Origin: Bacteroidota bacterium
GTDB taxonomy: Bacteria; Bacteroidota; Bacteroidia; NS11-12g; UBA9320
Length of the DNA: 6,212 nt
NCBI GenBank assembly: GCA_024638525.1
Contig: JAHEKB010000151.1
Span: 1-6,212, forward strand
Direction of reading: 5' to 3'
Under the pieces are notes generated by a model. That model did no database searches. It was not told where the DNA came from and saw only the letters and a program-made list of their open reading frames with translations. The position numbers and the translations under genes were made by a program. Each line of letters starts with the position of its first letter. Position 1 is the stretch's first letter. Below, piece after piece: positions 1 to 6,212 of the stretch.

Positions 1-411
1 AATCCAAATCTGTCCAGGAGCTCTTCGCAGGTACAATTTGATGTATTCATACTCCTCTAGCCCCCTAGTCATGTCATTGTCGATTCTAAAGGATTTTATG
101 TGATCCCATTCTATAAATCGTTGTTTGGGAGGCAGATTAAATATTTCAGGTATGAATAATCTTATTTCTTGATAGATGCCTGATGAATACAATTCATATC
201 TCGTTTTGCCGGTCTTATACCCATAAACCCCCATTATCCCGGCAAAGAGCAATATCATGGAAAGCACTATTGGTGCCCCTAACATTATACCAGCGAACAT
301 GAAACCCATGCCAATCCCCGTTGCCATAACAATAACATTTATGGGGTTTTCGCTAAAACTGTTAGTGACAAAGACCACTTTTGGCTCTTCCTTGGGTTTT
401 TCAATCTTCAT
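1..411 (-). CDS. Small membrane protein with possible PH-like domain (5' part only; runs off left edge)
   Basis: An open frame of 137 codons reads from an ATG at 411 down to base 1 without a stop, so the C-terminus lies outside the window. An in-frame stop lies a short way upstream of the ATG, with no better start between. The first 24 or so residues are polar and lysine/glutamate-rich (MKIEKPKEEPK). Residues about 25-66 are strongly hydrophobic, rich in Met and Gly, and look like two membrane helices with a tight turn near GAP (46-48). The rest is soluble and alternates hydrophobic and charged residues (RYELYSSGIYQE, IEWDHIKSFRI, YEYIKLYLRR). Two helices followed by a beta-rich stretch with a 'W..I.sf' pattern recall bacterial PH-like (bPH/YcxB-type) membrane proteins, but this is a guess from pattern and no family is recognised with certainty. 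It is transcribed divergently from the glycosyltransferase gene. The opposite-strand frame over it is a shadow. Confidence 0.72.
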   Translation of the reverse strand, partial: MKIEKPKEEPKVVFVTNSFSENPINVIVMATGIGMGFMFAGIMLGAPIVLSMILLFAGIMGVYGYKTGKTRYELYSSGIYQEIRLFIPEIFNLPPKQRFIEWDHIKSFRIDNDMTRGLEEYEYIKLYLRRAPGQIWI

Positions 412-416
412 TAATC

Positions 417-424
417 CAAAAGTA
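417..424 (-). promoter_or_regulatory. Candidate -7 promoter element for the membrane-protein gene
   Basis: On the minus strand the sequence is TACTTTTG, an exact match to the Bacteroidota -7 consensus TAnnTTTG. It ends 5 bases before the ATG at 411, so transcription would begin at or just before the start codon and the mRNA would be leaderless or nearly so. No good -33 TTTG is visible at the usual 19-21 base spacing, which lowers confidence. Confidence 0.3.
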
Positions 425-451
425 TGCAAAGGGATTTTGAATTATTCTACG

Positions 452-483
452 TCTGAACCTCAGCCCTTAAAGACGTATGTTTG
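452..483 (+). promoter_or_regulatory. Candidate Bacteroidota-type promoter for the glycosyltransferase gene
   Basis: TATGTTTG at 476-483 matches the Bacteroidota -7 consensus TAnnTTTG exactly. TCTG at 452-455, 20 bases upstream, is one base away from the -33 TTTG. The box ends 6 bases before the GTG at 490. If it is the real promoter, the TTG at 481 lies inside the -7 box and cannot be the start codon, and the message would be close to leaderless. The call rests on consensus matching only. Confidence 0.42.
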
Positions 484-489
484 CACAAG

Positions 490-2430
490 GTGAAACTGGC
501 CGTAGTCATAGTCAATTACAACGTCAAGCACTTTTTAGAGCAGTGCCTTAAATCCGTTCGGGAAGCAAGTAATGGCTTGCAAGTGGAAACTTGGGTAGTT
601 GATAATAATTCTGTTGATGGTTCAGTAGAAATGGTACGGGATATATTTCCCGATGTCAAACTCATTGCCAACACCTATAACTACGGTTTTAGCAAAGCAA
701 ACAACCAAGCTATTGAACAGAGCGACGCAGAATATGTCTTATTGCTGAATCCCGATACCGTTGTGCCGGCTGATTGTTTTGACAAGCTTATAGCATTCAT
801 GGAACAACACCCAGATGCAGGGGCATGTGGGGTTCGAATGGTGGATGGTCAAGGCAAATTCCTCCCTGAAAGCAAGAGGGGATTGCCCACACCCGAAGTT
901 GCGCTGTATAAAATGGCTGGATTGAACAGACTTTTTCCAAAGTCTAAAAAGTTTGGTAAGTACCATTTGGGCTACTTACCGGAATTTGAAGTCAATAAAG
1001 TGGAAGTCTTGGCAGGTGCTTTCATGTTTATCCGTAAAAAAGTACTGGATGAGATAGGCCTACTTGATGAGCGTTTTTTCATGTACGGCGAAGACATTGA
1101 CCTGAGTTATAGAATCACAAAAGCGGGTTATCAGAATTACTATGTCCCTCTGACCTCTATTATCCATTATAAAGGAGAAAGCACCAAAAAGCAAAGTGTG
1201 AACTACGTCCGGGTCTTTTATAAGGCTATGATCTTATTCGCTGAAAAGCACTATTCCGGAAGGTTTAAGAATTGGTTTACTGCACTAATCAATATTGCTA
1301 TTTACTTGAGGGCGGGCCTTAGCTTATTTCTCAACTTCTTTCAAAAACACGGCTTAAAACTGGCTGAGCTCATATTGGTTTTTGGATCCCTTTACGCATT
1401 GGTAGACTATTGGGAAGAGCACATCAAATACATAAAAGCCTATCCCAGAGAAATGCTCAGCATCCATCTCCCCTACTATAGTTTTACGTGGATTTCAGCA
1501 TTGATTATCAGTGGAAGCTATAAGGAAAAATTCAATTTCAGTAAGCTGATCAGGGGTACTTTATTGGGTACGGGGCTCATATTGATTATCTACGGCCTAT
1601 TGCCTGATAATCTGCATTTTTCGAGGGGTATTATCCTCTTTGGTTTTCTGCTTGTAACGGCTGTATTAGTCGTATTCAGAAGCCTTATCCATTGGGTCAA
1701 GTACCGCAGCTTAGATTTGAATAAAAGTGGAAGCATTCAGAGTCTGGTGGTAGGAAACGCCAGCACCTACCGGCATATCCAGAACATATTGGATCTGTCC
1801 AGCAGAAACTACCAACAAATAGGTTATGTAGCCCTACACGAAAACGAAGGTGAGAATTGCCTGGGCACTTTAGAACAATTACAAGAAATTGTTCAAGTTT
1901 TCGGCGTAAACGAAATCATATTTAGCGCTGAACATTTAAGTACTTCAGAAACAATGAAATGGATGAAGGAGATCGGACCCTCAGTAAATTACTTTATTGT
2001 TCCCAAAGACAGCGATTTTGCCATAGGAAGCCATTCCAAGAACTCAACGGGATTGTATTTTGGTCAGCAGATAGCGCTGAGATTGTCAAAATCCGATGTA
2101 AAAAGTCAGAAGCGAATTTTTGACTTTATAAGCGGTCTGCTCCTCTTTCTCCTTCTGCCCTTAACTGCGATACTATTTAATCGCAAAGGTTTCTATAAAG
2201 ACCTATCCGATGTCATAAGAGGCAGTAAGACCTGGGTTTCTTACAGCACGGACTCTGTTGAACTTCCTACACTCAAAGAAGGGGTTTACACAACCAACAT
2301 CGGACTGACGACCAATAATGAACAACAAGACCTACAATTGGACAGGATGTATGCCAGAAATTACAGCCTAGGTCTGGATTTAAATTTATTATGGAAGGGA
2401 TTAAGACAAAAGGGTTCTCACAATTCCTGA
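490..2430 (+). CDS. GT2 glycosyltransferase fused to a degenerate polyprenyl-phosphate sugar-1-phosphate transferase
   Basis: The protein has 646 residues from the GTG at 490. A TTG at 481 would add three residues, but the GTG gives MKLAVVIVNYN, the usual GT2 beginning, and no ATG is in frame before it. Residues 3-230 are a WbbL/rhamnosyltransferase-like GT2 domain: VVIVNYN, VVDNNS (36-41), LLLNPDT (84-90, the metal/nucleotide-binding D) and FMYGEDIDL (197-205, catalytic-base region). A hydrophobic stretch at about 263-284 follows. Four further helices lie at about 291-308, 330-344, 353-371 and 380-402, with SGSYK and FSR motifs as in WcaJ/WbaP proteins. Next is a Rossmann-like CoA_binding_3-type domain (about 418-510; LVVGNAS, GVNEIIFS), then KRIFDF and a hydrophobic helix (541-562), as at the start of a Bac_transf domain. 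The middle of that domain is missing and only its tail is recognisable (VIRGSKTWVSY, LPTLKEGV, LDLNLLWKGL). It is probably a membrane-bound enzyme of surface polysaccharide synthesis; the donor and acceptor are unknown. Confidence 0.88.
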   Translation: MKLAVVIVNYNVKHFLEQCLKSVREASNGLQVETWVVDNNSVDGSVEMVRDIFPDVKLIANTYNYGFSKANNQAIEQSDAEYVLLLNPDTVVPADCFDKLIAFMEQHPDAGACGVRMVDGQGKFLPESKRGLPTPEVALYKMAGLNRLFPKSKKFGKYHLGYLPEFEVNKVEVLAGAFMFIRKKVLDEIGLLDERFFMYGEDIDLSYRITKAGYQNYYVPLTSIIHYKGESTKKQSVNYVRVFYKAMILFAEKHYSGRFKNWFTALINIAIYLRAGLSLFLNFFQKHGLKLAELILVFGSLYALVDYWEEHIKYIKAYPREMLSIHLPYYSFTWISALIISGSYKEKFNFSKLIRGTLLGTGLILIIYGLLPDNLHFSRGIILFGFLLVTAVLVVFRSLIHWVKYRSLDLNKSGSIQSLVVGNASTYRHIQNILDLSSRNYQQIGYVALHENEGENCLGTLEQLQEIVQVFGVNEIIFSAEHLSTSETMKWMKEIGPSVNYFIVPKDSDFAIGSHSKNSTGLYFGQQIALRLSKSDVKSQKRIFDFISGLLLFLLLPLTAILFNRKGFYKDLSDVIRGSKTWVSYSTDSVELPTLKEGVYTTNIGLTTNNEQQDLQLDRMYARNYSLGLDLNLLWKGLRQKGSHNS

Positions 2431-2838
2431 GATCATTTTACCGTCTGCTCTTCCTTTGAATTTCTGAGATGCCACACCCATTACTTTACCCATGTCTTTC
2501 ATGCCAGAAGCTCCCAAATCACGAATAATCTCTTCAATTGATTGCTTGAGCTCATCTTCACTCAATTGTTCAGGCAGATACCTTTGTATTACTTCTAGTT
2601 CTTCCTCTTCCGTTTTCTGTAGATCTGCTCTTCCCTCTTTGGCATAGATTTCAATGGAGTCTTTGCGTTGTTTAGCCATTTTGACCAAAACAGCCATTTC
2701 TTGTTCGGGGCTTGGAGGATCAGCGCTTTCTGTATGCAGGTGCATCAATGCGGATTTGATAAGACGAAGTGACCTGAGCTGAGTCTGGTCTTTGGCCTTC
2801 ATCGCTTCTTTAAGCTGTTGATTGATTTGCTCTAACAT
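2401..2838 (-). CDS. yqeY: YqeY-like protein (GatB/YqeY tail domain family)
   Basis: The protein has 145 residues from the ATG at 2838. A GTG at 2841 directly before it would add one residue, but the ATG gives the typical MLEQINQQLKEAMKAKD start. The whole length is a GatB/YqeY domain: a helical N-terminal half (LRSLRLIKSAL, MAKQRKDSI at 54-62), the family signature RYLPEQLSEDEL at 86-97, then DMGKVMG (115-121) and GRADGK (129-134) near the end. About 145-150 residues is the normal free-standing YqeY length. The family resembles the C-terminal tail of GatB, the amidotransferase subunit that contacts tRNA, but the role of the free-standing protein is not settled; a tRNA-related job is inference. 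The ATG shares its first base with the gcvT stop (TGATG), so translation is probably coupled to gcvT. The last 30 bases overlap, in antisense, the end of the glycosyltransferase gene. Confidence 0.93.
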   Translation of the reverse strand: MLEQINQQLKEAMKAKDQTQLRSLRLIKSALMHLHTESADPPSPEQEMAVLVKMAKQRKDSIEIYAKEGRADLQKTEEEELEVIQRYLPEQLSEDELKQSIEEIIRDLGASGMKDMGKVMGVASQKFKGRADGKMISGIVRTLLS

Positions 2839-3947
2839 CACTTTAAGAATGGCATTTTGACTACCTGAGCCTTCAGTGTTTTGTTTCTAATCTGAACATA
2901 GATCTCGCTTCCGGCCTTGGCATACTCCGGTTTTACATAGCCCATTCCTATTGCTTTTTCCAAAGAAGGACTTTGAGTTCCGCTGGTAACTTCACCTATG
3001 AATTCTCCATTCTCATCCACCAATTCGTAATGTTGTCTGGGTATTCCTCTTTCCAACATCTCAAATCCTATGAGCTTTCTGCTCACTCCGTTTTCTTTCA
3101 ACTGCTGATGATAATCCATATGGACAAAAGGCTCAGAAAATTTTGTAATCCATGATAATCCAGCCTCGATTGGAGATGTGGTGTCATCTATGTCGTTTCC
3201 GTATAAACAATAACCCTTTTCCAATCTAAGGGTATCACGAGCACCCAGTCCGCAAGGTGTTACACCGAGCTCTACTCCCTGTTCCATCAAGGCGTCCCAG
3301 ACTTTCTCAACATCTTTATTCCAAACGTAGAGTTCAAATCCTCCACTGCCGGTATAACCCGTATTGGAAATAAACACATCATCGGCACCTGCAACTGATC
3401 CAGCTCTATAGTGATAAAAGGGAATCTCAGAAACATTAACAGCAGTCAGTCTTTGAACCAATTCAGGAGCCTTGGGTCCTTGTACCGCGACTAGGGAAAG
3501 CTGATCGCTAATGTTCTCGATTTCGCAATTAAATCCCTTGGACTCTTTTTGCTTGACTATCCAGTTCCAATCCTTCTCAATGTTTGAAGCATTGACAACC
3601 AGGTAATATTCAGTTGCATTCCATCGGTAAACAATCAAATCATCCACTATTCCACCATCTTCATTTGGCATGCAGTTGTATTGGGCCTGCATATCTATCA
3701 CTTTGCTGATATCATTAGAACATATCCATGCTACCAAGGCTTCAGCATCCTTTCCTCTAACGACAAATTCACCCATGTGGCTAACATCGAACAAACCAAC
3801 GCCATTTCTCACCGCCATATGCTCCTCTTTCAAGCCCTTATATTGAACAGGCATATCGTAGCCGGCAAAAGGCACCATTTTAGCGCCTAGATCCAAGTGC
3901 TTTTGATAGAGTGCTGTGCGCTTTAAATCTTGTGTCTCTGAACTCAT
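2838..3947 (-). CDS. gcvT: Aminomethyltransferase, glycine cleavage system T protein
   Basis: GcvT takes the aminomethyl group carried on lipoylated GcvH and, with tetrahydrofolate, makes 5,10-methylene-THF and ammonia. The 369 residues cover the full family length. The N-terminus has RTALYQKHLDLGAKMVPFAGY (from residue 11) followed by DMPVQY. VSHMGE is at 55-60. GGIVDDLIVYR at 98-108 holds the D102/D103 pair, which includes the conserved catalytic Asp. GYTGSGGFELY (197-207), GLGARDTLRLEKG (233-245, folate/substrate-site Arg), IGFEM (293-297) and EVTSGTQSP (319-327) follow in the usual order. The start ATG at 3947 gives a short polar leader before the conserved RTALY. One difference from the textbook sequence is serine where many homologues have Glu in GYTGExGFE. 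The partner genes gcvH and gcvP are not in the window. The gene lies 52 bases downstream of menB on the same strand and overlaps yqeY by one base. Confidence 0.97.
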   Translation of the reverse strand: MSSETQDLKRTALYQKHLDLGAKMVPFAGYDMPVQYKGLKEEHMAVRNGVGLFDVSHMGEFVVRGKDAEALVAWICSNDISKVIDMQAQYNCMPNEDGGIVDDLIVYRWNATEYYLVVNASNIEKDWNWIVKQKESKGFNCEIENISDQLSLVAVQGPKAPELVQRLTAVNVSEIPFYHYRAGSVAGADDVFISNTGYTGSGGFELYVWNKDVEKVWDALMEQGVELGVTPCGLGARDTLRLEKGYCLYGNDIDDTTSPIEAGLSWITKFSEPFVHMDYHQQLKENGVSRKLIGFEMLERGIPRQHYELVDENGEFIGEVTSGTQSPSLEKAIGMGYVKPEYAKAGSEIYVQIRNKTLKAQVVKMPFLK

Positions 3948-3954
3948 GCTGCAA

Positions 3955-3973
3955 TGTTAGTACATAGCTAACA
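3955..3973. repeat. Short inverted repeat between menB and gcvT
   Basis: TGTTAG at 3955-3960 and CTAACA at 3968-3973 are perfect 6-base arms around a 7-base spacer, 8 bases upstream of the gcvT start. It could be a protein-binding site or a weak hairpin in the gcvT leader. Arms this short also arise by chance, so position in a regulatory gap is the main reason to list it. Confidence 0.3.
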
Positions 3974-3979
3974 AATTGT

Positions 3980-3993
3980 AGCTTTCACAAGCT
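3980..3993 (-). other. Small GNRA-type hairpin just after menB
   Basis: Read on the minus strand this is AGCTT-GTGA-AAGCT, a 5-bp stem closed by a GUGA (GNRA) tetraloop, 6 bases past the menB stop. No U-run follows, so it is not a convincing intrinsic terminator. It could modestly stabilise the menB 3' end or be chance. Confidence 0.25.
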
Positions 3994-3999
3994 TATGAG

Positions 4000-4821
4000 C
4001 TAGGGGAATTTTGGGAATTTATCAAAGTTGGGTTTTCTTTTTTCCAAGAATGCATTCTTGCCTTCCTGGGCCTCTTCCATGAGGTAATACATCAAGGTGG
4101 CATCGCCAGCAAATTCCATCAAACCTCTCTGACCATCGAGCTCTGCATTAAATCCACGCTTGAGCATTCTGATAGCCATTGGGCTTCTTTCCATGATGGT
4201 TTCACACCAATCCACGGTTTCGTCCTCTAGTTGATCAAAGGGCACTACTTTATTGACCATGCCCATTTCTTCGGCCTCAGCTGCAGAATATTGACGACAG
4301 AGGAACCAAATTTCTCGAGCTTTTTTCTGGCCAACGTGCCTGGCTAGGTACGAACTGCCGAAACCAGCATCAAAACTGCCCACTTTAGGCCCTGTCTGAC
4401 CAAATATTGCGTCCTCACTTGCTATAGTTAAATCACATACCACATGCAACACATGGCCACCACCAATGGCATATCCATTAACCATAGCAATTACAGGTTT
4501 AGGGATATTGCGAATTTGGCGATGAACATCCAAAATATTCAATCTAGGAACTCCATCCTCACCTACATATCCGCCAATCCCTTTCACATTTTGATCTCCT
4601 CCAGAACAGAATGCTTTATCCCCGATTCCTGTTAAGATTACCACCCTGATATCTGTCCTCTCTCTACAAATGTTGAAGGCATCAATCAATGCACTCACTG
4701 TCTCTGGCCTGAAGGCATTATACACTTCTGGCCTATTGAATGTGATTTTGGCGATCTTGTTGTGTTCTTCAAAAAGTATATCCGTATACTCTTTTATGGT
4801 TGTCCATTTTCTATTGCTCAT
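4000..4821 (-). CDS. menB: 1,4-dihydroxy-2-naphthoyl-CoA synthase
   Basis: MenB closes the second ring of the naphthoquinone, turning o-succinylbenzoyl-CoA into 1,4-dihydroxy-2-naphthoyl-CoA in menaquinone synthesis. The 273 residues are a complete crotonase-fold enzyme, slightly shorter at the N-terminus than the E. coli protein. FNRPEVYNAFRPET (28-41), KAFCSGGDQ (69-77) and NGYAIGGGHVLH (115-126) form the CoA pocket and oxyanion hole. GQTGPKVGSFDAGFG (141-155) and REIWFLCRQY (169-178) are near-identical MenB signatures. Q142, G144 and W172 are spaced exactly like E. coli Q154, G156 and W184, and there is no Asp in place of G144. This marks the bicarbonate-dependent (type I) class. The C-terminal EEAQEGKNAFLEKRKPNF (249-266) is also typical. 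The ATG at 4821 lies inside the end of menD (11-base overlap), so the two are probably translated from one message. Confidence 0.98.
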   Translation of the reverse strand: MSNRKWTTIKEYTDILFEEHNKIAKITFNRPEVYNAFRPETVSALIDAFNICRERTDIRVVILTGIGDKAFCSGGDQNVKGIGGYVGEDGVPRLNILDVHRQIRNIPKPVIAMVNGYAIGGGHVLHVVCDLTIASEDAIFGQTGPKVGSFDAGFGSSYLARHVGQKKAREIWFLCRQYSAAEAEEMGMVNKVVPFDQLEDETVDWCETIMERSPMAIRMLKRGFNAELDGQRGLMEFAGDATLMYYLMEEAQEGKNAFLEKRKPNFDKFPKFP

Positions 4822-6212
4822 GTCCTAATTGCTTAAACTCTTTATAGAATTCTTTATTGACTTGTGGTTGTGTTATTATTTCAAGAACGGAGGCTTCATT
4901 AGATTGTTTGAGCCAACTCAATCCTTCATCTAATTCTGTGAAATTCTGTGCGCAAAAATATTTCAATCCAAAATGCTGGCAAAACAGCTTGAAGTTTCTT
5001 TGGTGTTTAGTCAATTGAAAGTCCAATCTCGCCTCTAGTTTATTGGCATTATCTACAAATTCGAAGATCTGACCACCTTGATTGTTCAATAAGATCACCT
5101 TCACATTTTTAGGTATTCCATCCCTGAACCAGGCATTTGAATCATAACTAAAAGCAATATCACCACTGATCAGATAGACATCCTCTTCTGTGAGTAAAGC
5201 GTATCCTATGGCAGTGGAGGAGCATCCATCAATTCCGCTTGTTCCTCGATTGGCGTATATCTTTTTTGTCTTGAGCCTATCCCTCAAAAAAGAAACATAG
5301 CGCACCGGCATTGAATTGGAACTGTGCACTATTGCATTTGCGGGAATCTCATCTAAAATTTGGCGCATTGCTGAAAACTCATGAAAGTCAGTCCAGCTCA
5401 GCCCTTCAAATTGTGTTGAGTACAATCGGCTGATTTCCATCCAATCCGCATTAAAGGAATCATCCAAATTCCAATCTTCGCTATTGACTACAACCAATGG
5501 ATCTACCCATATGGGTTTAGTTGCATAAGGATCGCCATGCTCTGGGTGCGCACCGATGTGATAATGCGTGATTGTTGATTGAGCTCTGAGAAACTGTTTA
5601 AGTCCTTTTGAAAGATTGAAGGTCCCGGTGGTAATCAACACATTTGGCTTAAGTCTTTCTGTACTTGAACCATGCCTCATTAAGCCGTACAAGAGAGCAT
5701 CCCAATTCTGAATATTCGAATTGCGATCTGAACTCAGATCTGATAGGATTACCGCCTTTTCTTCATTTGCTGATTCCTTAAAATCCACTCGGTAGTTAGA
5801 GCCTTCCTTCATCCCATGCACTACCATCAGTTTGGCATCATCCCTAAGTTGAACGAGGTCCTCAAAATATATCACCTTAGCAAATTTTCTGCTTCCGAGT
5901 TTAGCCTTTGCGGGTAGGAGAACTTCGCGATCATAAAATGGCTCTCTTATGGGAATATTGACATGTATCGGACCGGGAACTTGAGTATTCATGCACTCTA
6001 GAACGTTAAAAATTAAGCCTTTGACGTCGGCCGTATATGGATCCAATTCTAAGCTCAATCTGCAATGCTTTTCAAATACTTTATCTTGCCTGATGGATTG
6101 TCCCTCCCATTGATCAATGAGTTCAGCAGGTCTATCCGCTGTGAGAACCAGCAAGGGAATCTGAGCGTAAAACGCTTCTGCTATGGCCGGGTAATAATTC
6201 AATGCTGCCGTA
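4811..6212 (-). CDS. menD: SEPHCHC synthase MenD, 5' end missing (runs off right edge)
   Basis: MenD is the thiamine-diphosphate enzyme that joins 2-oxoglutarate (after decarboxylation) to isochorismate, the first committed step of menaquinone synthesis. The frame is open to base 6212, so the N-terminus lies outside. A TTG at 6202 is inside the conserved 'GTAALNYYPA' stretch and is not a start. About 466 residues are present. Compared with the 556-residue E. coli protein, roughly 85-90 are missing, including the Glu that activates thiamine. Counting from codon 6202: LTADRPAELID (20-30) and GQSIRQ (34-39) are the isochorismate-side Arg and Gln motifs, SSNSMPVR (294-301) and YANRGTSGIDG (316-326) are substrate-binding, GDIAFSYDSNA (347-357) binds the metal/diphosphate, and LLNNQGGQIFE (371-381) completes the cofactor site. 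All expected residues in the visible part are present. The stop TAG at 4811-4813 lies within menB. Confidence 0.97.
   Translation of the reverse strand, partial: TAALNYYPAIAEAFYAQIPLLVLTADRPAELIDQWEGQSIRQDKVFEKHCRLSLELDPYTADVKGLIFNVLECMNTQVPGPIHVNIPIREPFYDREVLLPAKAKLGSRKFAKVIYFEDLVQLRDDAKLMVVHGMKEGSNYRVDFKESANEEKAVILSDLSSDRNSNIQNWDALLYGLMRHGSSTERLKPNVLITTGTFNLSKGLKQFLRAQSTITHYHIGAHPEHGDPYATKPIWVDPLVVVNSEDWNLDDSFNADWMEISRLYSTQFEGLSWTDFHEFSAMRQILDEIPANAIVHSSNSMPVRYVSFLRDRLKTKKIYANRGTSGIDGCSSTAIGYALLTEEDVYLISGDIAFSYDSNAWFRDGIPKNVKVILLNNQGGQIFEFVDNANKLEARLDFQLTKHQRNFKLFCQHFGLKYFCAQNFTELDEGLSWLKQSNEASVLEIITQPQVNKEFYKEFKQLGHEQ

Noticed and set aside
481..489. TTG at 481 as start of the glycosyltransferase
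   Set aside because: It overlaps an exact -7 promoter match, and the GTG at 490 gives the standard GT2 N-terminus (MKLAVVIVNYN).
257..493. Plus-strand open frame of 78 codons
   Set aside because: It lies mostly antisense to the better-supported membrane-protein gene at 411-1, has no recognisable features, and runs into the glycosyltransferase start.
739..966. Minus-strand open frame inside the glycosyltransferase gene
   Set aside because: It is a shadow of conserved GT2 coding sequence, with no family resemblance.
1873..1894. Perfect inverted repeat GAACAATT-N6-AATTGTTC
   Set aside because: It lies inside the coding sequence (EQLQEIVQ), and one 8-base inverted repeat is roughly expected by chance in about 6 kb.
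2973..3155. Plus-strand open frame within gcvT
   Set aside because: It is antisense to a highly conserved gene and shows no independent features.
3681..3890. Plus-strand open frame within gcvT
   Set aside because: It is a shadow of the conserved N-terminal half of GcvT.
4444..4635. Plus-strand open frame within menB
   Set aside because: It is a shadow of the conserved MenB active-site region.
6200..6202. TTG at 6202 as a start of menD
   Set aside because: The frame continues upstream to the window edge through the conserved GTAALNYYPA stretch, so the gene is simply cut by the boundary.

Overview
This window looks like ordinary chromosomal DNA from a member of the Bacteroidota. Three things suggest this: moderate to low GC, no Shine-Dalgarno-like sequences before the starts, and two good matches to the Bacteroidota -7 promoter element (TAnnTTTG) in the one divergent intergenic region. 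The protein families (menaquinone synthesis, glycine cleavage T protein, YqeY, a WbbL-like GT2) fit but do not prove this. No RNA genes, CRISPR arrays, insertion sequences or phage genes were recognised. No stretch over 300 bases lacks a gene.

Layout from left to right. Positions 1-411 (minus) hold the 5' part of a small membrane protein with two helices followed by a soluble region; it runs off the left edge. Positions 412-489 form a short divergent promoter region. Positions 490-2430 (plus) encode a large fused protein. Its front is a GT2 glycosyltransferase. Its back has the layout of a WcaJ/WbaP-type polyprenyl-phosphate sugar-1-phosphate transferase, but the catalytic part of that domain is collapsed. 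This gene meets its neighbour tail to tail with a 30-base overlap.

The rest lies on the minus strand and reads from right to left: menD (6212 to 4811, 5' end missing), menB (4821 to 4000), a 52-base gap, gcvT (3947 to 2838) and a yqeY-like gene (2838 to 2401). menD and menB overlap by 11 bases, and gcvT and yqeY share one base (TGATG), so each pair is probably translationally coupled. All four may be one transcript, or gcvT-yqeY may have its own promoter in the gap.

MenD and MenB catalyse two steps of classical menaquinone synthesis, from isochorismate to SEPHCHC and from o-succinylbenzoyl-CoA to DHNA-CoA. GcvT is the aminomethyltransferase of glycine cleavage and supplies methylene-tetrahydrofolate. 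YqeY resembles the tail domain of GatB and has no firmly known role. I see no convincing evidence of a novel multi-gene system. The most unusual object is the GT2 protein fused to a probably inactive phosphoglycosyltransferase.
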